From positions 1-14,137 of the forward strand of contig JAEZCN010000050.1 in the NCBI GenBank assembly GCA_023433515.1: DNA of 14,137 nucleotides, written 5' to 3'. The notes beneath the pieces were generated by a model. It saw only the letters and a list, made by a program, of their open reading frames with translations. It made no database searches and was not told the origin of the DNA. This document shows, piece by piece, positions 1-5,860 of this stretch. This DNA is from Pseudomonadota bacterium (lineage in GTDB: Bacteria; Pseudomonadota; Gammaproteobacteria; Steroidobacterales; Steroidobacteraceae). Numbering within the stretch: the first letter of the stretch is position 1; every line of letters starts with the position of its first letter. The translations under genes and the position numbers were made by a program.

Positions 1-9
1 CGCGCGACC

Positions 10-38
10 TTGTACCTGCGATCCCATGCCGTTATGGT
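10..38 (+). promoter_or_regulatory. putative rnpB promoter (sigma70-like)
   Basis: A -35-like hexamer TTGTAC at 10-15 and a -10-like hexamer TATGGT at 33-38 are separated by 17 bp. Initiation 7-8 nt after the -10 would fall at about 45-46, exactly where the RNase P RNA 5' strand begins. The hexamers match consensus only partly (3/6 and 4/6), so the call rests mainly on the spacing and the fit to the RNA start. Confidence 0.55.
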
Positions 39-45
39 GCGCGCG

Positions 46-410
46 GAGTCGGCCGGACGGTCGCTGCATTTCTCGCGAAATGTGGAGGAAAGTCCGGGCT
101 CCTGCGGACGAGGTGCCAGGTAACGCCTGGGCGGCGTGAGCCGACGGAAAGTGCAACAGAAAGCAAACCGCCGAAGCTTCAGCAATGAAGCTGGCAAGGG
201 TGAAACGGTGCGGTAAGAGCGCACCGCGGACGTGGCAACACGGACGGCACGGCAAACCCCACCTGGAGCAAGGCCAAATAGGGAAGTCGCCACGCAAGTG
301 GCAGCGGGTGTCCCCCCGTGCTTCCGGGTAGGCCGCTTGAAGTCGCCGGTGACGGCGATTCCAGAGGAATGACTGTCCTCGACAGAACCCGGCTTACAGG
401 CCGACTCTCT
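46..410 (+). ncRNA. rnpB: RNase P RNA, class A (catalytic subunit)
   Basis: This is the catalytic RNA of ribonuclease P, which cleaves the 5' leader from pre-tRNAs together with the RnpA protein. The ends pair with each other: GAGTCGGCC at 46-54 and GGCCGACTC at 399-407 form P1. The invariant core GAGGAAAGTCCGGGC lies at 85-99, and its partner region with GACTGTCC and GACAGAACCCGGCTTA lies at 371-396. The universally conserved AACAGAAAGCAAACCGCC, GGTGCGGTAAGAGCGCACCG and GGAGCAAGGCCAAATAGGG segments are all present in the right order. P3 is a short hairpin (67-82). Two stems are capped by GCAA tetraloops (175-192 and 289-302). The length of about 365 nt is close to the 377 nt of E. coli M1 RNA. 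The exact 3' end is uncertain by a few bases. Confidence 0.97.
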
Positions 411-438
411 TCTGTGACTATTCAACGGGCCAGGCAGC

Positions 439-464
439 TCATTGAGCCATTAATGGCTCAATGA
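439..464. repeat. perfect 26-bp palindrome after rnpB
   Basis: The sequence reads identically on both strands from T439 to A464, with half-site TCATTGAGCCAT and centre ATTAAT. It starts about 30 nt after the end of the RNase P RNA. As RNA it could fold into a hairpin of about 11 bp with a small loop, but no run of T follows on either strand, so it is not a standard intrinsic terminator. It could be a transcription-end or processing hairpin for rnpB, or a dimeric repressor operator. The sequence does not decide between these. Confidence 0.7.
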
Positions 465-670
465 CGACCCCGCCGCCATTGTTTCCTTCGTTCTGGCTTT
501 GGATCCCTTCGCTCACGCACAGTCGGGAGGGCTTCGTTCGAGCTCGTGCGCAGGGGCATACAGCCCGTCCGCTGCTGACCCACTGTATGAAGTACCGATG
601 ACAAGCCACTGATCGGTAAGCGCGCGTGTGTTCCGATGGCGCGGTGCGGTAGGGCAAAACCTACGTAAGT
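465..670. other. intergenic stretch without recognised gene
   Basis: This stretch lies between the palindrome and the mraZ promoter. I see no credible coding region: short open frames exist on the minus strand (around 439-679), but they have no recognisable motif or good ribosome binding site, and one reads through the palindrome. Two short stretches, near 510-530 and near 539-556, share a loosely similar CTCACGCACAG / CTCGTGCGCAG pattern. A weak 5-bp stem (GTAGG at 649-653 with CCTAC at 660-664) is present. No function can be assigned. Confidence 0.5.
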
Positions 671-674
671 TGCT

Positions 675-734
675 GTCACCGATAGAAAATTTTGTGACTT
701 ATTTCTTGACCGCGCCCCGGGCCGTTTCTATAGT
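675..734 (+). promoter_or_regulatory. main dcw promoter upstream of mraZ (sigma70-like)
   Basis: TTGACC at 706-711 (5/6 match to the -35 consensus) and TATAGT at 729-734 (5/6 match to the -10 consensus) are exactly 17 bp apart, predicting a start near 741-743. Just upstream, 681-705 is strikingly AT-rich for this genome and includes AAAATTTT at 686-693, so it may act as an UP element. It also sits inside an inverted repeat, GTCAC (675-679) and GTGAC (694-698), that could bind a regulator. This is the best promoter in the window and probably drives mraZ and the downstream cluster. Confidence 0.8.
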
Positions 735-768
735 GGCGGCAAGTGGGAAAAAGTGGGGAGAAATGGGC
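734..768 (+). promoter_or_regulatory. MraZ operator: TGGG repeats at 10-bp spacing
   Basis: Three TGGG boxes start at 744, 754 and 764, each followed by a variable base and a 5-nt purine-rich spacer (AAAAG, AGAAA). A fourth degenerate box, TGGC, starts at 734 in the same 10-bp phase and overlaps the last base of the -10 element. MraZ is known to bind TGGGN repeats separated by 5 bp in its own promoter region. Here the array covers the predicted start and early transcribed region, so autorepression by MraZ is the natural inference. Confidence 0.88.
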
Positions 769-787
769 CTAACACGCCTGTCGATCC

Positions 788-1240
788 ATGTTTCGCGGTG
801 CAGCAAAAGTGACCCTGGACGACAAGGGCCGGATGGTTCTTCCCACCCGGTACCGCGAGCACGCGCTCGAAAGAAGCCAGGGGAAGCTGGTCGTCACCGT
901 GGACCGGGATCAGTGCCTCCTCATCTATCCGATGCCCGACTGGGAGCAGATCGAACGCAAGTTGATGAGCCTGCCGTCGCTGCACGCGCAGGCGCGCCGA
1001 CTGCAGCGACTCATGGTGGGTCATGCCACCGAGCTGGATCTCGACGGGCATGGCCGGTTGTCGCTGACGCCCGAGCTGCGCGAGTTCGCGATGCTCGAGA
1101 AGCGCGGAATGCTCATTGGTCAAGGCAACCGTTGCGAATTGTGGGACGAGGCGCGCTGGAACGAGCGTCGGTCCCTGTGGCTCGCGAACGAGGCCACGGA
1201 AACGGGTCTCTCCGCGGAGCTCGACTCCCTCACGCTGTAG
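788..1240 (+). CDS. mraZ: MraZ, transcriptional regulator of the dcw cluster
   Basis: The product has 150 residues, matching the family (152 in E. coli). It contains two AbrB/SpoVT-like halves with the hallmark DxKGR-type motif: DDKGR at residues 11-15 and the variant DGHGR at 86-90. The N-terminus MFRGA and C-terminus ending SLTL are typical. MraZ forms ring-shaped oligomers that bind TGGG repeats and, in E. coli, represses its own cluster; such repeats lie 20-45 nt upstream of this start. The ATG at 788 is supported by the canonical MFRG start, although no clear Shine-Dalgarno sequence precedes it. The predicted leader is only about 45 nt. The gene ends in TAG, and the same frame stays open afterwards as far as the rsmH start. 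Confidence 0.97.
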   Translation: MFRGAAKVTLDDKGRMVLPTRYREHALERSQGKLVVTVDRDQCLLIYPMPDWEQIERKLMSLPSLHAQARRLQRLMVGHATELDLDGHGRLSLTPELREFAMLEKRGMLIGQGNRCELWDEARWNERRSLWLANEATETGLSAELDSLTL

Positions 1241-1277
1241 TTAGGCGGACGGATCGGGCGGAAGTTTGTTAGGGGTG

Positions 1278-1307
1278 GGATGGAATGCCGCAGTGCGGAT
1301 TCCATCC
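1278..1307 (+). promoter_or_regulatory. hairpin in the mraZ-rsmH gap
   Basis: GGATGGAAT at 1278-1286 pairs perfectly with ATTCCATCC at 1299-1307. Inside this, CCGC (1288-1291) pairs with GCGG (1295-1298) around an AGT loop, leaving only G1287 bulged, for 13 bp in all. No T-run follows, so a rho-independent terminator is unlikely. The stem would bury the ATG at 1280 of the small open frame described next. RNA processing, transcript stabilisation or control of rsmH translation are possible roles. Confidence 0.6.
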
Positions 1308-1360
1308 AGTGGCAAGGCGCAAGAAAACGGGGGCGGACTGACAGCCGCTTGAAACAGTGA
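1280..1360 (+). CDS. possible 26-codon leader ORF ending on the rsmH start
   Basis: An ATG at 1280, preceded by the purine-rich AGGGG at 1271-1275, opens 26 codons (begins MECRS, ends SRLKQ) closed by TGA at 1358-1360. That stop overlaps the GTG start of rsmH (1357-1359) in a GTGA arrangement, the same style as several real gene junctions downstream. The frame is also that of mraZ and has no stop between the mraZ TAG and this point. rsmH has no visible Shine-Dalgarno of its own, so translation of this frame could couple ribosomes to it. The peptide is basic with no recognisable domain. It may equally be chance in GC-rich DNA. Confidence 0.25.
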   Translation: MECRSADSIQWQGARKRGRTDSRLKQ

Positions 1361-2292
1361 GTGAATCGAACGCCCACATACCGGTGCTTGCCCGGGAAGC
1401 GTTCGAGGCACTCGCGGTACAGGCGGACGGCCTATATATCGATGCGACGTTCGGGCGCGGCGGGCACACGGCACTCATCCTCGGGGCACTCGGTCCCGAA
1501 GGGCGCGTGCTCGCGTTCGACCGGGACCCGGCGGCCATCGCGGCCGGCCACCGCCGTTTTCCCGACGAAGTGCGGCTTACGCTCGTCGGCGCGCCGTTTG
1601 CCGATATCGCCGCGCGCGTGCCGGAGCTCGTTCCGGGCCGGCCCGTGCGCGGCATCTTGTTCGACCTCGGCGTCTCCTCACCGCAGCTCGACGACCCCAC
1701 ACGTGGTTTCAGCTTCAGGGCGGACGGCCCGCTCGACATGCGCATGGATCCGACGAGCGGCGAACCGGTTTCCGCATGGCTCGCGCGAGCGAGCGAGCCT
1801 GAGATTCGCGAGGTGATCGCGACGCTCGGGGAGGAGCGCTTCGCGCGGCGGATTGCCGCAGACATCGTCGCGGCGCGAAACACCCAACCCCTCACTACCA
1901 CGCTGCAGCTCGCCGAGCTCGTCGCGCGCGCCGTGCGCACGCGCGAGCCCGGCAAACATCCCGCGACGCGCACGTTCCAGGCGCTGCGCATGCACGTCAA
2001 CGACGAACTCGGGCAGCTGCGCCGCGCGCTCGAGGGCGCGCTCGGGCTGCTCGCGGTCGGCGGACGCCTCGCGGCCATCAGCTTCCACTCGCTCGAGGAT
2101 CGCGCGGTCAAGCAGTTCATCCAGGCGCACTCCACGGTGAACCCGGTGTTCGCGGGGTTGCCCGTGATCCCGGAATCGGCGCGGCCGCGGCTGAAGCGGA
2201 TCGGCTCGAAGATCCGGGCGACGCAAGAGGAACTCACCGCCAATCCGCGTGCGCGCTCGAGCGTGCTGCGAGTCGCGGAGAAGGTGAGATAG
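1357..2292 (+). CDS. rsmH: 16S rRNA (cytosine(1402)-N(4))-methyltransferase RsmH
   Basis: The product (311 aa; formerly MraW) methylates N4 of C1402 in the 16S rRNA P site using S-adenosylmethionine. Family motifs are clear: HIPVL near the start (residues 8-11), the SAM-binding DATFGRGGHT (29-38), FDLGVSSPQLD (102-112), GFSF (117-120), DGPLDMRMD (123-131), HPATRTFQALRMHVNDEL (201-218), ISFHSLEDRAVK (241-252) and a C-terminal NPRARSSVLRVAEK. The start is GTG at 1357, giving the usual MSESNAHIPVL opening; an in-frame TGA at 1339-1341 rules out anything earlier. No good Shine-Dalgarno is visible. The gene is separated from mraZ by 116 nt, much longer than the other junctions, and ends directly against ftsL. 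Confidence 0.97.
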   Translation: MSESNAHIPVLAREAFEALAVQADGLYIDATFGRGGHTALILGALGPEGRVLAFDRDPAAIAAGHRRFPDEVRLTLVGAPFADIAARVPELVPGRPVRGILFDLGVSSPQLDDPTRGFSFRADGPLDMRMDPTSGEPVSAWLARASEPEIREVIATLGEERFARRIAADIVAARNTQPLTTTLQLAELVARAVRTREPGKHPATRTFQALRMHVNDELGQLRRALEGALGLLAVGGRLAAISFHSLEDRAVKQFIQAHSTVNPVFAGLPVIPESARPRLKRIGSKIRATQEELTANPRARSSVLRVAEKVR

Positions 2293-2577
2293 ATGTCGGC
2301 GACCACCAACAAACTTCTCGTCGTCGCGATCCCGGTGCTGTGGGTGGCCGCGCTCGCGTCGGCCGCGGGCGCTATCTACAGTAAGCATCGCGCCCGCGAG
2401 CTGTTCGTCGAGTTGGAACGGCTCAACGTCCGGCGCGACAATCTCGAGATCGAATGGGGCCAGCTGCAGCTCGAGCAGAGCGCCTGGTCGACGCATGCGT
2501 TCGTCGAGAATGTGGCCGGCACCAAGCTGCGGATGGCGATGCCGCCACCGAAGGAAATCGAGCTGGTGTCGCCGTGA
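2293..2577 (+). CDS. ftsL: cell division protein FtsL
   Basis: This is a 94-residue bitopic membrane protein. It has a short cytoplasmic tail, one membrane segment at about residues 8-29, then a periplasmic coiled coil at about 31-65 with regularly spaced leucines. The conserved proteobacterial C-terminal pattern EWGQLQLEQSAW...HAFVENVA...KLRM follows. FtsL joins FtsB and FtsQ in the divisome and activates the FtsW-FtsI septal synthase. It is shorter than the E. coli protein (121 aa), mostly at the N-terminus. The ATG follows the rsmH stop with no gap, and GGAGAAGG in the end of rsmH (from about 2278) provides a ribosome binding site. Position between rsmH and ftsI is diagnostic for this poorly conserved protein. 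Confidence 0.93.
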   Translation: MSATTNKLLVVAIPVLWVAALASAAGAIYSKHRARELFVELERLNVRRDNLEIEWGQLQLEQSAWSTHAFVENVAGTKLRMAMPPPKEIELVSP

Positions 2578-4346
2578 AGATCTTTTCTGGCAAACGCCGC
2601 GATTCCCGCGGGCGGAGCGAGAGCGGGTCCGCGCCTTCGGCGCGCGACGATGCCGGCAGCTTTCGCTGGCGCGCGAACTTCGTGCTCGGGTTGCTCGTGT
2701 GCGGCGCGCTCGGACTCGCGTGGCGCGCGGTGGAGCTGCAGCTCAAGGAGCACGAGTTCCTCGCGGGCCAGGGCGACGCGCGTTTCTCGCGTGTCGCGGA
2801 GATCAGCGCGACCCGCGGCACGATCACCGACCGCTACGGCGAGCCACTCGCGGTGTCGACACCCGTCGACTCGGTGTGGGTGAATCCGAAGGAGCTCGCG
2901 CTCGCGAGCGACCAGCTGCCGCGGCTCGCGAAAGCATTGAAGCGCGACAAGAACGAGATCGCGCGCCGCCTCACCTCGAACCTCGACCGCGAGTTCCTGT
3001 ACCTCGTGCGGCACATGCAGCCGGCGGAGGCGCAGAAGATCCGCGCGCTCGGGATTCCGGGTGTCTACCTGATGCGCGAGTACCGCCGCTATTACCCGGC
3101 GGGCGAGGTCGCGGGCCACATCCTCGGCTTCACGAACATCGACGACCAGGGCCAGGAAGGCCTCGAGCTCGCGTTCGATCACTGGCTGGCCGGCGAAGAC
3201 GGCGCGAAACGCGTGATCCAGGATCGCTACGGCAAGATCGTGCAGAACGTCGAGGAGATCCGCGCGATGCGGCCGGGCCGCAATCTCGTGTTGTCGATCG
3301 ACCTGCGCATCCAGTACCTCGCTTACCGCGAGTTGAAAGCCGCGATACGCGACCAGCGCGCCAAGTCCGGCAGCGTGATCGTGCTCGACGTGTCGACCGG
3401 CGAAGTGCTCGCAATGGTCAACCAGCCTACCTACAACCCGAACGACCGCGACCAGCTCAAGGCGCGGACGTATCGCAACCGCGCCGTGACCGACATCGTC
3501 GAGCCCGGCTCGTCGATGAAGCCGTTCGTCGTCGCGGCGGGCCTGGCGTCGGGCAAGTTCAACGACCACTCGGTCATCGACACCAACCCGGGCTACATCA
3601 AGGTCGGAGCCAAACTACTCGAGGACCGCCGCAACCTCGGCGCGATCGATCTCGCGACCTGCCTGGCCGAGAGCTCCAACATCTGCCTGAGCAAGGTCGC
3701 GCTCGCGCTGGAACCCGCGCAGATGTACAACACCCTGAGCGGGCTCGGCTTCGGCCAGGTGACGACCTCGGGTTATCCCGGCGAGTCCGCGGGACTGCTG
3801 CCTCACTACTCGCACTGGCGCCCGGTCGGCATCTCGTCGATGTCGCGCGGTTACGGACTGTCTGTCACGCCGCTGCAGCTCGCGCACGCCTACGCGACGG
3901 TGGCGTCGAACGGTACGTCGCGCCCGGTCTCCTTCCTGCGCGTCGATTCGCCGCCCGAAGGCGCGCCGGTGCTCGACGCGAACACGTCGCGCATGCTCAT
4001 CCACATGCTCGAGGCCGTCGTCGCGCCCGACGGCGGCGGCAAGCGCGCCGCGATTCCGGGCTACACCGTCGCCGGCAAGACGGGCACCGCGTGGAAGGCC
4101 ACCGCGGGCGGCTACGCGACGGATCGCTATCTCGCGGTGTTCGGCGGCATCGCGCCCGCGAGCGCGCCGCGCCTCGCGGCGGTCGTGGTCATCGACGAAC
4201 CCGGCGCGGGAAAATACTATGGCGGCGAAGTCGCGGCGCCCGTGTTCTCCGGCGTCGTGGGCGGCGCGTTGCGCCTGCTCGCGGTTCCACCCGACGCACC
4301 CATCGGCGATTCGACACTGCCCGAGCGGAGGGTGGCGATCCGATGA
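2574..4346 (+). CDS. ftsI: FtsI (PBP3), septal peptidoglycan transpeptidase
   Basis: The product (590 aa; E. coli 588) is the class B penicillin-binding protein that crosslinks septal peptidoglycan. It has a basic cytoplasmic tail, one membrane anchor at about residues 33-52, the PBP dimerisation or pedestal region (about 75-230), and a transpeptidase domain. The active-site motifs are SSMK (nucleophile S313, K316), SSN (367-369) and KTG (502-504). The frame is open further upstream to an ATG at 2454, but that would lie inside ftsL and add residues the family lacks. I chose GTG at 2574, which overlaps the ftsL stop as GTGA and gives the normal length. Its Shine-Dalgarno is weak, so translational coupling to ftsL is likely. 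It works with FtsW, encoded further along. Confidence 0.96.
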   Translation: MKIFSGKRRDSRGRSESGSAPSARDDAGSFRWRANFVLGLLVCGALGLAWRAVELQLKEHEFLAGQGDARFSRVAEISATRGTITDRYGEPLAVSTPVDSVWVNPKELALASDQLPRLAKALKRDKNEIARRLTSNLDREFLYLVRHMQPAEAQKIRALGIPGVYLMREYRRYYPAGEVAGHILGFTNIDDQGQEGLELAFDHWLAGEDGAKRVIQDRYGKIVQNVEEIRAMRPGRNLVLSIDLRIQYLAYRELKAAIRDQRAKSGSVIVLDVSTGEVLAMVNQPTYNPNDRDQLKARTYRNRAVTDIVEPGSSMKPFVVAAGLASGKFNDHSVIDTNPGYIKVGAKLLEDRRNLGAIDLATCLAESSNICLSKVALALEPAQMYNTLSGLGFGQVTTSGYPGESAGLLPHYSHWRPVGISSMSRGYGLSVTPLQLAHAYATVASNGTSRPVSFLRVDSPPEGAPVLDANTSRMLIHMLEAVVAPDGGGKRAAIPGYTVAGKTGTAWKATAGGYATDRYLAVFGGIAPASAPRLAAVVVIDEPGAGKYYGGEVAAPVFSGVVGGALRLLAVPPDAPIGDSTLPERRVAIR

Positions 4347-5860
4347 ACGCGCCGTCCGCCATTTCCCGCAGCCTCGCGAGCCTCGTCGAAGGCCTCGCCG
4401 AACTACCGCGCGACGTCCCGGTGACCGACCTCACGCAGGATGGACGCGCCGCGCGCCCCGGCAGCGCCTTCCTGGCGGTGCACGGCTCGGCCGAGCACGG
4501 CTTGAAATACGCGCCTCAGGCGGTCGCCAACGGCGCGCGCGCGGTGCTGTTCGAGCCGGCGCCGGTGGCGGTGGTGCCCGATCTGCCGTCCGAGATCGTC
4601 GTGGCGCCCGTTCCGCGGCTGCGCGAACGCGCGAGCCTGATCGCCGACCGTTTCTTCGACTCGCCGTCGCGGCACCTGTCGGTGGCCGGCGTCACCGGCA
4701 CCAACGGCAAGACCACCTGCGCCTATCTACTCGCGCAGGCGCTCGAGCTCACGGGCCGCGCCGCCGCCTACATGGGCACCATCGGCACGGGCCGGCCGCA
4801 TGCGCTCGTGTCGAGCGCGCTGACCACCGGAGACGCGGTGACCGTGCAGCGCACGCTGGCCGGCCTGCGCGCGGGCGGCGCGGCGAACGTCGCGATGGAA
4901 GTGTCCTCGCACGCCATCGACCAGGCGCGCGTCGGCGCGGTGCGCTTCCGGACCGCGGCGTTCACCAATCTCACGCGCGACCACCTCGATTACCACGGCA
5001 CGATGGAGCACTACGGCGCGACGAAGGCGCGGCTGTTCGCCTTGCCCGACCTGCAGTCGCGCATCATCAACGTCGACGACGCGTTCGGCCGGCAGCTCGC
5101 GATGGATCCGCGCGGCCGCGGACGGCTGATCGTGACCAGCCGCGGGCACCAGACACGCGTGCGCAGCGTGGACGGTTTCGTCCGCGCCATGCACGTCGAG
5201 CTCTCGATGCACGGCATCGAGATCGAATTCGATTCGAGCTGGGGGCCCGGCGCGATCTCCTGTGGGCTGGTGGGCGACTTCAACGTCGACAACCTGCTGG
5301 CCGTGGTCGCCGTCCTGCTCGACTGGGGTCTCACTACCGAGGACGCCACGCGCGCGCTCGCGCGCGTGCACGCCGCGCCGGGCCGCATGGAAACCTTCGG
5401 CGGACGCAACGCGCCGCTGGCGATCGTGGACTACGCCCATACACCGGACGCGCTCAGGAAGGCGCTGCAGGCGGCGCGCGCGCATTGCGCGGGCCGGCTC
5501 GCCGTGGTGTTCGGTTGCGGCGGCGACCGCGATCCGGGCAAACGCGCGGACATGGGCGGCATCGCCGCGGGGCTCGCGGACGACATCGTGCTCACCGACG
5601 ACAACCCGCGCAACGAATCGCCGCAGGCGATCGTATCCGGCATCGCCGCGGGGATTCCCGCCGGCAAGCCGTATCGCATCGAACACGACCGCGAACGCGC
5701 GATCCGCGAAGCGCTCGGCGAAGCCGGCGAGCGCGACGTCGTCGTGATCGCGGGCAAGGGTCACGAGGACTACCAGATCGTGGGCGGCGAACGCCGCGCG
5801 TTCAGCGACGCGAAAGTCGTCGCGGCCGCGCTCGTAGCCCGCGCCGGGAGCGCGTCATGA
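4343..5860 (+). CDS. murE: MurE, UDP-MurNAc-L-Ala-D-Glu:meso-DAP ligase
   Basis: The product (505 aa) is an ATP-dependent cytoplasmic Mur ligase that adds the third stem residue. It shows an N-terminal UDP-substrate domain (about 1-110), the ATP-binding loop GVTGTNGKTT (116-125), and TNLTRDHLDYHGTMEHY (208-224) followed by the lysine of TKAR (K228) that is carbamylated in the family. The C-terminal domain has DNPRNE (420-425), the DNPRxE signature of enzymes that use meso-diaminopimelate rather than lysine, and GKGHE (471-475). The start ATG overlaps the ftsI stop (ATGA at 4343-4346), with GGAGG at 4327-4331. The next gene, murF, overlaps its stop in the same way. Confidence 0.97.
   Translation: MNAPSAISRSLASLVEGLAELPRDVPVTDLTQDGRAARPGSAFLAVHGSAEHGLKYAPQAVANGARAVLFEPAPVAVVPDLPSEIVVAPVPRLRERASLIADRFFDSPSRHLSVAGVTGTNGKTTCAYLLAQALELTGRAAAYMGTIGTGRPHALVSSALTTGDAVTVQRTLAGLRAGGAANVAMEVSSHAIDQARVGAVRFRTAAFTNLTRDHLDYHGTMEHYGATKARLFALPDLQSRIINVDDAFGRQLAMDPRGRGRLIVTSRGHQTRVRSVDGFVRAMHVELSMHGIEIEFDSSWGPGAISCGLVGDFNVDNLLAVVAVLLDWGLTTEDATRALARVHAAPGRMETFGGRNAPLAIVDYAHTPDALRKALQAARAHCAGRLAVVFGCGGDRDPGKRADMGGIAAGLADDIVLTDDNPRNESPQAIVSGIAAGIPAGKPYRIEHDRERAIREALGEAGERDVVVIAGKGHEDYQIVGGERRAFSDAKVVAAALVARAGSAS

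Noticed and set aside
439..679. Small minus-strand ORFs of 72-73 codons in the rnpB-mraZ spacer
   Set aside because: No ribosome binding site or recognisable motif, overlapping each other in different frames, and reading through a palindrome; probably spurious.
1278..1307. Rho-independent terminator after mraZ
   Set aside because: The stem is strong, but it is followed by AGTGGCAAGG and not by a T-run.
2454..2573. ATG at 2454 as the ftsI start
   Set aside because: It would lie deep inside ftsL and add 40 unconserved residues; GTG at 2574 gives the family length and overlaps the ftsL stop.
2495..4342. Upstream continuation of the murE frame back to 2495, which would give a 1121-residue protein
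   Set aside because: The extra part lies over ftsI in another frame and is low-complexity arginine/alanine-rich. MurE begins at the ATG at 4343, where Mur ligase homology starts and the usual ATGA overlap is found. Similar upstream extensions of murF, murD, ftsW and murG were rejected for the same reason.
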